A stretch of 8,684 nt of DNA from Thermoflexales bacterium (GTDB lineage Bacteria; Chloroflexota; Anaerolineae; Fen-1058): positions 1 through 8,684 of the forward strand of contig JAFGFO010000019.1 of the NCBI GenBank assembly GCA_016931085.1, in the 5' to 3' direction. This document shows positions 1-5,773 of this stretch, piece by piece; the stretch's first letter is position 1; each line of letters begins with the position of its first letter. The notes under the pieces are model-generated. The model had not been told where the DNA came from, ran no database searches, and saw only the letters and a program-made list of their open reading frames with translations. The position numbers and the translations under genes were made by a program.

Positions 1-381
1 CGCGCCGTCCGCGCCGGTCTCGTTCCAGGCAAAGATGTCCTGAGGGAGCGCCAACCCCAGCCCGCCGCCGTTGGCAAAGCCGACCAGCCCGCTCATGCCG
101 TCGGTCACCTGGCTGCCGTGCGAGGTGTGGCCGTAAGCAATGTGGAGCGTGGTCTTGGCCGCTTCGATCCAGGCCTGCGGCACGGCCGTGATGTCCACAT
201 GGTGGTGGTCGATGATGATGGGCGCTGCCCGCGGGGCAGCGATGTGCGCCGCCTCGGCCGGCGTGCCTGCCACCTCGCCCTCAATGGGCGCGGCGATGGG
301 TGCCGAGACCCGCGCGGCTGCGCTCACCATGGCCGGCACAGCCAGGACGACAACGAGTACAAACGCCAGATACTTTTTCAT
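1..381 (-). CDS. Secreted protein of unknown function with GHTSHGSQ motif (3' part outside window)
   Basis: Reading leftwards from an ATG at 381-379, 127 codons stay open to the window edge, so the C-terminus is missing. The start is supported by AAGGAGG at 397-391, nine bases upstream, and a TATAAT promoter further up. Residues 1-22 form a signal peptide: KK, then a run of L/V/A, with a likely cleavage near VSA-A (residues 19-22). Residues 23-54 are Ala/Pro-rich, a probable linker. Residues 71-99 carry W-I-E-A-A-K, then L-H-I-A-Y-G-H-T-S-H-G-S-Q and G-M-S-G-L, followed by a Gly-rich stretch and Q-D-I-F-A-W-N. The two His and two Ser of GHTSHGSQ (85-91) could be catalytic or metal-binding, but that is inference. 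I recall similar motifs in uncharacterised secreted proteins and can name no family. The product is exported; its function is unknown. It is transcribed away from the membrane-protein gene. Confidence 0.75.
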   Translation of the reverse strand, partial: MKKYLAFVLVVVLAVPAMVSAAARVSAPIAAPIEGEVAGTPAEAAHIAAPRAAPIIIDHHHVDITAVPQAWIEAAKTTLHIAYGHTSHGSQVTDGMSGLVGFANGGGLGLALPQDIFAWNETGADGA

Positions 382-418
382 TGTTTTGAGCCTCCTTATG
401 GTAAATACAATGTGTACG

Positions 419-447
419 ATTATACCCTCTACCTCGAAAATCTCCAA
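419..447 (-). promoter_or_regulatory. Promoter of the secreted-protein gene
   Basis: On the minus strand, TTGGAG (447-442) is separated by 17 bases from a perfect TATAAT (424-419). Transcription would begin near 412, giving a leader of about 30 bases with the AAGGAGG site. The -10 box is consensus and the -35 box matches TTGACA at 4 of 6 positions. Predicted by eye only. Confidence 0.55.
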
Positions 448-470
448 ATGCGGCTTTAAGAAACCAGGTC

Positions 471-499
471 TTGCGCAAACGCCAACCTTCTGTTATGAT
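471..499 (+). promoter_or_regulatory. Possible promoter of the membrane-protein gene
   Basis: TTGCGC (471-476), a 17-base spacer, then TATGAT (494-499) preceded by TGT, an extended -10 form. Transcription would begin near 506, about 70 bases before the TTG start. It lies back to back with the leftward promoter, the two -35 boxes being about 23 bp apart. The -35 box is weak (TTG only), so support rests on the extended -10 and the spacing. Confidence 0.4.
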
Positions 500-521
500 T
501 AGGAAAATGCTTCAAGCAGAC

Positions 522-557
522 ATTCGTGACATTCGACTATTCGTGTCATTTGTGATC
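522..557 (+). repeat. Short direct repeat, four ATTCGTG-like units
   Basis: Four units begin at 522, 531, 539 and 548: ATTCGTGAC, ATTCGACT, ATTCGTGTC and ATTTGTGATC. Spacing is 8-9 bases. The repeat lies in the leader between the predicted promoter and the TTG start of the membrane protein. The unit resembles the 10-base units at 3103-3122 and 5680-5748, so it is probably the same family of intergenic repeat. Confidence 0.55.
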
Positions 558-576
558 TATTCCCAAGCAGGTATCC

Positions 577-2250
577 TTGTTACAATCCTTGTCAGACCAA
601 CTGGCCCGCTCGGCCTTGAAGCGGCACGCGCTGTTTCTCGCGGCCGCCTGCTGCACCATCCTCTTCATCGGCTATCACTTTGGCACCTTTGACCAGGCCG
701 TTCACATCCCCTTCCTCAAAAAGTATGCCGATCCATCGCTCTTCCCCGGTGATCCCTTCTTTGAGATGCGGTTTAAACACTATTCCTACTTTTGGTATCC
801 CTTCATATTCTTGTACAAGCTGGGGGCCCTCGAAGTGTCGATGTTCCTGGTGCACGTGCTGGCCACTTATCTGACCTTTTGGGGGCTGTGGGCGTTGAGC
901 GATGCGCTTTTCCACAATCCCCTGGCCTCACTGCTGGGCATCCTGGCCTTTGTCTTTCCCCACGTCGGCTTTGCTGGCTTTCCCGTGCTCGAATTCAGCC
1001 TGCTCAACCGCACCTTTGTCTTTCCGTTCTTGTTGTGGGCGATCACGCTGTATCTCCGCCGGCGTTACCTGGCGGCGTTTGCCTTGCTGGGTGCGCTGTT
1101 CAATCTGCACGTCGTCTCGGTCAACTTTGTGATGGCCATGCTGCTGCTCGACAGCGTCTTGCAAATCCGCGCCATCGGTTGGAAGAATCTACTGGGGGGG
1201 CTGGGGCTGTTTGTGCTGTTTGCTTCCCCGGTACTGGTGTGGCGAGCCGGCGCCCCCCCCACACCCGCGCTGCAAGCCGATTGGTTCACCATTGTCTCGC
1301 GAGCCTTTTTTTACAATCTCTTTTACTTGCTGGGACCTTATCCACACATCGTGATGGGGACGCTGAGCGGCGTGGGCGCTTTTGCGCTGTTTGGAATCGC
1401 CCGGCATTACGCGCCACTGCCCGCCAGCGACCGAGCCGTGACGAACTTTATGTATGCCATCTTGCTTATCCTGGCTGTGCAGATCATCACGGCGAACTGG
1501 ATTCATATCACGCTCATTCAGCAATTGCAAATCATCCGCGCCGGGATATTCGCCCTGCTTTTCGCTTACCTGTATTTTGCTCACTACCTGGCCCGCCAGT
1601 ACCAGGCCGGCGCGCTCAGGGGGGGGGATTTTGGATGGTTGGTCGCCTCCTTGCTCGGCACGGTTTTGACCCTCGTGCCGCTCGCGGCCTGGGCGCTGCA
1701 TCGCCGTATCGCCTCCGCGCGCTGGCGGCAGGGCGCGCTGGCCGCCCTGCTGGTGGCGTTTGGCGTGCTCACGCTTTGGCTGAGCGCGCAGTACGGCCTT
1801 TGGTCACCGGGCCTCCACATATTTGGCCCACGCAACGCCTGGATCGAGGTCCAGGCCTGGGCGCGTGACAACACGCCCAAGGACGCCCTGTTTGTCACGC
1901 CGCCACACCGTTGGAGCTTTTACGATTCAGGCTGGCACGTCTTTTCCGAGCGCTCGACTGTGGTGACGCTGGCGGATTTGCTCGAGATCGCCCTGGTGCC
2001 GGATAACATCGACGTGTGGAACGAACGCTTTGAGCAGCTCGCGCCGGGCGCTCTTTCGCGCTTTGGCGGCGACTTTTTTGAGAACATGCGCATCACGGCC
2101 GAGGCATTTTACAGCCTGACCCCCGGCGAGTTGCTGCGCATCGCCAGCCGCTACGGCGCTACCTACCTGGTGGTTGAGAAACCCCATAGCCACGCCTTGC
2201 CACTGGTCTATGAGAACGACCACTACCTCGTTTACAAGCTGACGCCTTAA
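577..2250 (+). CDS. Polytopic membrane protein, possible GT-C-like / DUF6798-like family
   Basis: A 557-residue protein with about 11-13 hydrophobic segments (roughly 16-34, 73-84, 86-108, 116-137, 145-162, 183-198, 205-222, 244-276, 290-305, 318-336, 353-373, 386-404). A soluble C-terminal domain of about 140 residues follows. The first loop after segment 1 holds Y-H-F-G-T-F-D-Q and D-P-S-L-F-P-G-D-P-F (52-61). This is the place where GT-C glycosyltransferases and related membrane proteins keep functional acidic residues. The C-terminal part has W-A-R-D-N-T-P-K-D-A-L-F-V-T-P-P (428-443), which I associate with DUF6798-type proteins; both assignments are inference. The substrate is unknown. 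An in-frame TGA at 553-555 limits the start, and no ATG precedes the conserved first loop. TTG at 577 with a weak AGCAGG site (566-571) is therefore the best choice; TTG at 589 is the alternative. The TAA stop lies inside a CCTTAAAA repeat. The gene contains G7, C8 and G9 runs. Confidence 0.8.
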   Translation: MLQSLSDQLARSALKRHALFLAAACCTILFIGYHFGTFDQAVHIPFLKKYADPSLFPGDPFFEMRFKHYSYFWYPFIFLYKLGALEVSMFLVHVLATYLTFWGLWALSDALFHNPLASLLGILAFVFPHVGFAGFPVLEFSLLNRTFVFPFLLWAITLYLRRRYLAAFALLGALFNLHVVSVNFVMAMLLLDSVLQIRAIGWKNLLGGLGLFVLFASPVLVWRAGAPPTPALQADWFTIVSRAFFYNLFYLLGPYPHIVMGTLSGVGAFALFGIARHYAPLPASDRAVTNFMYAILLILAVQIITANWIHITLIQQLQIIRAGIFALLFAYLYFAHYLARQYQAGALRGGDFGWLVASLLGTVLTLVPLAAWALHRRIASARWRQGALAALLVAFGVLTLWLSAQYGLWSPGLHIFGPRNAWIEVQAWARDNTPKDALFVTPPHRWSFYDSGWHVFSERSTVVTLADLLEIALVPDNIDVWNERFEQLAPGALSRFGGDFFENMRITAEAFYSLTPGELLRIASRYGATYLVVEKPHSHALPLVYENDHYLVYKLTP

Positions 2251-2260
2251 AACCTTAAAA
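2245..2260 (+). repeat. Two CCTTAAAA units at a gene end
   Basis: CCTTAAAA at 2245-2252 is repeated at 2253-2260. The TAA stop of the membrane-protein gene (2248-2250) is part of the first unit. The unit is a variant of the CCTGAAA heptads at 2418-2441 and 4356-4386. Confidence 0.6.
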
Positions 2261-2264
2261 AGTA

Positions 2265-2293
2265 TTGACAATGCCTCCATTTTGTCATATACT
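2265..2293 (+). promoter_or_regulatory. Near-consensus promoter of the TetR/beta-oxidation operon
   Basis: Perfect TTGACA (2265-2270), a 17-base spacer and TATACT (2288-2293, 5 of 6 to TATAAT). Transcription would begin near 2300, giving a leader of about 160 bases before the TetR start. It is the strongest promoter-like sequence in the window and lies in the first AT-rich gap upstream of six same-strand genes. The palindrome cluster that begins at 2306 covers the region just past the start point, the layout of a repressed promoter. Confidence 0.8.
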
Positions 2294-2305
2294 GATACTA
2301 GTCGT

Positions 2306-2348
2306 ACTGACTATTAGTCAGTCGATGACTGCCAGTCATTGACTGGCA
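2306..2348 (+). promoter_or_regulatory. Probable operator cluster for the TetR-family regulator
   Basis: Overlapping near-perfect palindromes are built from AGTC/GACT half-sites. ACTGACTA-T-TAGTCAGT is at 2306-2322, CAGTC-GAT-GACTG at 2319-2331, ATGACTG-C-CAGTCAT at 2325-2339 and TGCCAGTCA-T-TGACTGGCA at 2330-2348. The core TGACTNNNAGTCA occurs twice, 18 bp apart (2308 and 2326). TetR-family repressors bind such odd-centred palindromes as dimers, often beside their own gene. The position immediately downstream of the -10 box fits repression. That the regulator at 2459 binds here is inference. A weaker similar palindrome, TCACTATTACTGA, lies at 2364-2376. Confidence 0.75.
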
Positions 2349-2417
2349 TGATAACGAGCCAACTCACTATTACTGACATCATTACAGCCAACAATGTGTG
2401 CCAAGGGTGAACATGCC

Positions 2418-2441
2418 ACCTGAAACCTGAAACCTGGGACC
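2418..2441 (+). repeat. Three ACCTGAA heptads in the operon leader
   Basis: ACCTGAA at 2418 and 2425, then ACCTGGG at 2432 and a final ACC; exact period of 7 bases. It lies between the operator cluster and the ribosome-binding site of the TetR gene. It shares its unit with the repeat at the thiolase 3' end (4356-4386). Confidence 0.65.
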
Positions 2442-2458
2442 ATCTTTTTGGAGGCCAT

Positions 2459-3097
2459 GTGAGCGTCACCAGCCACCGTCGTGAGCGAGAAAAAGCGCAA
2501 CGCCGCAAGGATATCTTACAAGCTGCCCGCGAGGTATTTCTCAACGGGCGTCTTTTCCAGGGTACGATCGACGACGTGGCGGCCCGGGCCGAGGTCAGCA
2601 AGGGCACTGTCTACCTGTATTTTGAGAGCAAGGAAACCATCCTTGCTCTTTTGCTTTTAGAAGGCCTGGAGAGCTTGCTGGAGCGCTTCAAGATAGCTTA
2701 TGAGCCGTGTGCTGCTCTGCCGGCCGGCCAATGCCTGGAACGTCTCGCAAGCGCCTATCTGCGCTTTTGCCGGGAGTGCCCGGCTCATTTTCGCCTGATG
2801 GTCGCCTTCGATCGCGGCCAGTTTCGCGAGCGCGTTTCGGCAGCGCTGTACGGCCAGGTTTTTGACAGCAGCAAGCGCCTTTTGCAATTTGTGGCTGACG
2901 TCATCCAACACGGCATCGACAGCCGCGAGTTCCAGCCGCTCGACGCCTGGCACACCACCGGCATGCTGTGGGCGGCGTTGAATGGGGTGCTGCTGCTGGC
3001 TGACCATCCCTTGCGGCGCGAGTTGGTGCAGGTGCCCGTGGAAGCTCTGTTTGAGCAAACCGTGGCGGTTTTGTTGAGCGGGATACGTGAAACGTGA
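2459..3097 (+). CDS. TetR-family transcriptional regulator, likely acyl-CoA-responsive repressor
   Basis: A 212-residue protein of normal TetR length. Residues 16-62 are the DNA-binding domain. K-D-I-L-Q-A-A-R-E-V-F gives helix 1, and T-I-D-D-V-A-A-R-A-E-V-S-K-G-T-V-Y-L-Y-F-E-S-K-E (36-59) is the helix-turn-helix with the family's hallmark Y-x-Y-F-x-S-K-E. Residues 63-212 are the helical ligand-binding and dimerisation part, which is too variable to name a ligand. The start is GTG at 2459 with GGAGG at 2450-2454. The overlapping ATG at 2457 is followed at once by TGA and cannot be the start. It is the first gene after the promoter and palindromes and lies 39 bases ahead of the thiolase gene. 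This suggests self-repression and control of the whole beta-oxidation operon, with an acyl-CoA as the probable inducer. The role is inferred from context. The last residues and stop fall inside a CGTGAAA repeat. Confidence 0.9.
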   Translation: MSVTSHRREREKAQRRKDILQAAREVFLNGRLFQGTIDDVAARAEVSKGTVYLYFESKETILALLLLEGLESLLERFKIAYEPCAALPAGQCLERLASAYLRFCRECPAHFRLMVAFDRGQFRERVSAALYGQVFDSSKRLLQFVADVIQHGIDSREFQPLDAWHTTGMLWAALNGVLLLADHPLRRELVQVPVEALFEQTVAVLLSGIRET

Positions 3098-3102
3098 AAC
3101 GT
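3086..3102 (+). repeat. CGTGAAA heptad repeat at the TetR gene end
   Basis: CGTGAAA at 3086-3092 and 3093-3099, then CGT. The TGA stop (3095-3097) lies in the second unit, so the C-terminal R-E-T is encoded by the repeat. Confidence 0.6.
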
Positions 3103-3122
3103 AATCCGTGGAAATCCGTGTT
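3103..3122 (+). repeat. Two 10-base AATCCGTG units
   Basis: AATCCGTGGA (3103-3112) is followed directly by AATCCGTGTT (3113-3122). The repeat ends three bases before the AAGGAGG site of the thiolase gene. The unit length and its RTCCGYG core resemble the 10-base units of the inverted repeat at 5680-5748. Confidence 0.5.
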
Positions 3123-3136
3123 TCAAGGAGGAAAGC

Positions 3137-4360
3137 ATGAAAGAAGTAGTTCTAGTAGGTGGCGTGCGGACGCCGGTGGGGGTGCACGGCGGGGCGCTGC
3201 GTGACCAACGCGCCCAGGATTTAGCCAAGATCGTCTTGGCAGAGCAGATCAAGCGCACTGGGCTGGACCCCAGCCTGATCGACGACGTGATCTTGGGCTG
3301 CATCGGCCAGCCCTCCGACGCGGCCAACATTGCCCGCGTGGCGGCGCTGATGGCCGGCGTCCCCGATCACGTGCCAGGCTACACGGTGCAGCGCAACTGC
3401 GCGTCGTCCCTGCAGGCGATCACTTCGGCCTACCAGGCCATCCAGGCTGACGACGGCGAGCTTTTCCTGGTCGGCGGAACCGAGAGCATGAGCAATATCC
3501 CCTACGTGATCAAGGGTGCGCGTTGGGGCCTCAAGCTGCGCCACAGCCAGTTGACGGACGCCTTGTGGGAGGGTTTGACCGATCCTGTCGTCAACCAGAT
3601 CATGGGGCGCACGGCCGAAAACCTGGCCGAACAGTACGAGCTGAGCCGCCAGGAGCAAGATGAGTACGCCGTCCAATCGCACAAAAAGGCCTTCATGGCC
3701 ACGCGGCAGGCCAAGTTCAAGGACGAAATCGTGCCGGTCGAGATCGTCAAGCGGGTGGCTGGCCAGGAGGTGGCGCGTGAGCAGATCACGCAGGATGAAG
3801 GTATCAATGTCGCCTTGTCGATGCAAAAAGCGGCCATGTATCCTACCGTCTTTAAGGAGAATGGCACGGTCACGCCGGCCAATGCTTGCCCGATCAGCGA
3901 TGGCGCGGCGGCGTTGCTGGTGACGACGCCCGAAAAGGCCAAGAGCCTGGGCCTGCAGCCGGCGGCGCGCATCGTGGCCTACGATTACGCGGCGGTCAAC
4001 CCGGCCATCATGGGCATCGGCCCGGCCAAGGCTATCCCCAAGATGTTCGCCAAGATGAAAAGGCGCGGCGTAAATATCTCGTTTGACGAGGTGGAGCTGA
4101 TCGAGCTTAACGAGGCTTTTGCCGCCCAGGTATTGGCGGTGAATAAGGAATTGGCGGCCCAGGGCTATCACTTGGATTGGAACAAGGTCAACGTCAACGG
4201 CGGGGCGATCGCCCTGGGGCACCCGGTCGGCGCGACGGGCGCCAAGATCACGGTGACCTTGATGCACGAGCTGGCGCGCCGAGGCGGGCGCTTTGGCATT
4301 TGCACGATGTGCGTGGGCGGCGGCCAGGGCGGCGTCATGTTGATCGAGAATATTGCCTGA
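3137..4360 (+). CDS. Thiolase, acetyl-CoA C-acyltransferase / acetyltransferase (FadA/AtoB-like)
   Basis: A 407-residue thiolase of normal length with all catalytic motifs. The nucleophilic Cys88 is in Q-R-N-C-A-S-S-L-Q. N-E-A-F-A-A-Q is at 325-331. The catalytic His362 is in G-G-A-I-A-L-G-H-P-V-G-A-T-G. The second catalytic Cys392 is in C-V-G-G-G-Q-G near the C-terminus. It cleaves 3-ketoacyl-CoA with CoA to acetyl-CoA plus a shortened acyl-CoA (last step of beta-oxidation), or runs in reverse to condense two acetyl-CoA. Chain length cannot be told from sequence, but the neighbouring acyl-CoA enzymes favour degradation. It is cytoplasmic. ATG at 3137 has a strong AAGGAGG (3125-3131) five bases upstream. 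The gene lies 39 bases after the TetR gene and 39 before the dehydrogenase, consistent with one transcript. The TGA stop is inside a CCTGAAA heptad. Confidence 0.95.
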   Translation: MKEVVLVGGVRTPVGVHGGALRDQRAQDLAKIVLAEQIKRTGLDPSLIDDVILGCIGQPSDAANIARVAALMAGVPDHVPGYTVQRNCASSLQAITSAYQAIQADDGELFLVGGTESMSNIPYVIKGARWGLKLRHSQLTDALWEGLTDPVVNQIMGRTAENLAEQYELSRQEQDEYAVQSHKKAFMATRQAKFKDEIVPVEIVKRVAGQEVAREQITQDEGINVALSMQKAAMYPTVFKENGTVTPANACPISDGAAALLVTTPEKAKSLGLQPAARIVAYDYAAVNPAIMGIGPAKAIPKMFAKMKRRGVNISFDEVELIELNEAFAAQVLAVNKELAAQGYHLDWNKVNVNGGAIALGHPVGATGAKITVTLMHELARRGGRFGICTMCVGGGQGGVMLIENIA

Positions 4361-4386
4361 AACCTGAAACCTTAAAACCTGAAACC
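4356..4386 (+). repeat. CCTGAAA heptad repeat at the thiolase gene end
   Basis: CCTGAAA at 4356 and 4363, CCTTAAAA at 4370, CCTGAAA at 4378, then CC. The thiolase TGA stop (4358-4360) is in the first unit. The array fills most of the 39-base gap and ends just before the AGGAGGG site of the next gene. Confidence 0.7.
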
Positions 4387-4399
4387 ATAGGAGGGTGGT

Positions 4400-5614
4400 A
4401 TGTACATTTTCAAAGCGGCTGTGGTGGGCGCCGGGACGATGGGGGGCGAGATCGCCCAGGTCATCACCTATTCTGGCCTGCCTGTCGTGCTCAAGGACAT
4501 CGACCAGGCCATGCTCGACAAGGGGATGGAGACAATCCGCGAAATCTACCAACGGCGCGTGGACAAGGGCAAGATGAGCTCCTCCGAGATGGACAGCAAG
4601 GTGTCGTTGGTCACGCCGGTTCTGGACTATGGCGAGTTCGCCGACGTGGACATCGTGATCGAGGCCGTCCCGGAGAACATGGCCATCAAGAGAAAGGTGT
4701 TTGCCGAGCTGGACGGCGTCTGCCCCCCGGGGACGGTTTTTGCCAGCAATACCTCGGCCCTGTCGATCACGGAAATGGGCCAGGCCACCGCCCGGCCTCA
4801 CAAGGTGATCGGCATGCACTTTTTCAACCCGGCTCACGTGATGAAGCTGGTGGAGGTCATTCGCGGCCAGGACACCGACCAGGAGACGGTGGACGACGTG
4901 GTCGCTTTTACCGAGAGCTTGCGCAAAATCCCGGCCGTGGTCCAAGAGTGCCCGGGCTTTTTGGTCAACCGCCTGCTGATGCCTTACCTCAACGAGGCGG
5001 TGATGTGCTTGCAGGAGCAGGCGGCCTCCGCGGCCGACATCGACGCGGCTATGTGCGAGTTCGGCTGGCCGATGGGGCCGTTCACCTTGATGGACATGCT
5101 GGGCCTGGACGTGTGCTATCACGTGGGGGAATATTTGCACGAGCAGTACGGCGAGCGCATGCAGGGCGCCGAGTTGTTTAGCCGCCTGGTGGCCGCCGGC
5201 CGCTTGGGCGAGAAAACGGGTGCCGGCTTTTATGGCTACGGCAGCCAAAGCGACGAAGCGGTCAAGCAAGCTGTCGCCGAGATCAATGCTGGCAAGTCGC
5301 CGACCGACTTTTCGGCCGAGCGCTTGATGTACCCCCTGTTCAACGAGGCCGCCCGCGCGGTGGAGGAGCAAATCGCCGACGTGAAGGACATTGACATGGC
5401 CATGATCGCCGGCACCGGCATGGCTTACCAGGGCGAGCGGATTGGCCCGCTGGCCTTGGCGGATCGCATCGGCCTGGACGTGATCGTGGCCGGGTTGGAA
5501 GCCTTTGAGAGCAAGCACGGCCTGCGTTTCCATCCCAGCGCCAGGCTGTACGAGCTGGTCAAGGCCGGCCGCACCGGTCAAAAGGCCGGCGCGGGGTTCT
5601 TGGAGTACGTGTGA
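4400..5614 (+). CDS. 3-hydroxyacyl-CoA dehydrogenase with two C-terminal domains
   Basis: A 404-residue enzyme that oxidises (3S)-hydroxyacyl-CoA to 3-ketoacyl-CoA with NAD+. Residues 5-183 are the NAD-binding domain, with V-V-G-A-G-T-M-G-G-E-I-A (8-19) as the Rossmann glycine loop and Asp33 ending strand 2. Catalytic residues in family position are Ser119 (S-N-T-S-A-L-S-I), His140 (G-M-H-F-F-N-P-A), Glu152 (K-L-V-E-V-I) and Asn190 (P-G-F-L-V-N-R). Residues 184-280 are the first 3HCDH C-terminal domain, ending G-E-K-T-G-A-G-F-Y-G-Y. Residues 306-404 form a second, related copy, ending G-Q-K-A-G-A-G-F-L-E-Y-V. Single-copy bacterial enzymes are about 280 residues, so this is a long form; FadB-type proteins also carry two such domains. 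ATG at 4400 has GGAGGG (4390-4395). It follows the thiolase by 39 bases. Confidence 0.95.
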   Translation: MYIFKAAVVGAGTMGGEIAQVITYSGLPVVLKDIDQAMLDKGMETIREIYQRRVDKGKMSSSEMDSKVSLVTPVLDYGEFADVDIVIEAVPENMAIKRKVFAELDGVCPPGTVFASNTSALSITEMGQATARPHKVIGMHFFNPAHVMKLVEVIRGQDTDQETVDDVVAFTESLRKIPAVVQECPGFLVNRLLMPYLNEAVMCLQEQAASAADIDAAMCEFGWPMGPFTLMDMLGLDVCYHVGEYLHEQYGERMQGAELFSRLVAAGRLGEKTGAGFYGYGSQSDEAVKQAVAEINAGKSPTDFSAERLMYPLFNEAARAVEEQIADVKDIDMAMIAGTGMAYQGERIGPLALADRIGLDVIVAGLEAFESKHGLRFHPSARLYELVKAGRTGQKAGAGFLEYV

Positions 5615-5628
5615 TGTAGTGCGGAGTA

Positions 5629-5651
5629 CGAAATATGCAATACGTATTTCG
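5629..5651 (+). repeat. Small inverted repeat after the dehydrogenase gene
   Basis: CGAAATA (5629-5635) and TATTTCG (5645-5651) form a 7-bp stem with a 9-base loop. It lies 14 bases after the dehydrogenase stop. No T-run follows, so it is not a typical intrinsic terminator. It may be part of a longer degenerate repeat. Confidence 0.45.
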
Positions 5652-5679
5652 GCAATATCGCAAAAGCTGCTATTTTACT

Positions 5680-5748
5680 ATCCGCGAATCTTCGCGAATC
5701 TACACCAATGGCTATAAGATTAGTGGAAATTAGCGAAGATTAGCGGAT
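5680..5748 (+). repeat. Inverted repeat with 30-bp arms made of 10-bp units
   Basis: The arms are 5680-5709 and 5719-5748, with loop GGCTATAAG. By hand count 25 of 30 positions pair, and 18 of 20 in the outer part (ATCCGCGAAT / ATTAGCGGAT at the ends). The right arm is three tandem units: ATTAGTGGAA, ATTAGCGAAG and ATTAGCGGAT. The left arm is three inverted units of the same kind. It lies in the 159-base gap between the dehydrogenase and enoyl-CoA hydratase genes, the largest gap in the operon. The right arm is followed by AAAAA, not a T-run, so it is not an obvious rightward terminator. It could fold in RNA and act as a processing or stability element, or be a dispersed genomic repeat. Confidence 0.75.
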
Positions 5749-5773
5749 AAAAATCTGGTTAAGGGAGGTTCTC

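Noticed and set aside
281..478. A 65-codon minus-strand frame covering the start of the exported-protein gene
   Set aside because: It overlaps the real signal-peptide gene in another frame. The gene starting at 381 has the AAGGAGG site, a signal peptide and an upstream TATAAT.
471..692. A 73-codon plus-strand frame overlapping the start of the membrane protein
   Set aside because: It covers the repeat-rich leader and then reads the membrane-protein gene out of frame; there is no ribosome-binding site or domain. The region is better explained as promoter and leader.
792..1868. A 358-codon frame on the plus strand inside the membrane-protein gene
   Set aside because: It is an out-of-frame shadow: low-complexity Arg/Pro/Ala-rich translation, no ribosome-binding site and no domain, whereas the overlapping frame gives a coherent membrane protein.
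2306..2348. Palindrome cluster as a transcription terminator for the membrane-protein gene
   Set aside because: The palindromes have 1-3-base centres and no T-run follows. Their position just after a near-consensus promoter and before a TetR gene fits an operator much better.
2245..4386. CCTGAAA arrays as a CRISPR array
   Set aside because: Units are 7-8 bases, directly tandem, with no spacers and no cas gene nearby.
3221..5581. A 786-codon open frame on the minus strand opposite the thiolase and dehydrogenase genes
   Set aside because: It spans two clear enzyme genes and their gap, its translation is rich in His, Arg, Gly, Asp and Leu with no recognisable domain, and long antisense frames are expected in GC-rich coding DNA with strong codon bias.
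5680..5755. Inverted repeat as an intrinsic terminator
   Set aside because: The stem is long but followed by A residues on the plus strand, and neither strand has the T-run expected after a terminator stem.
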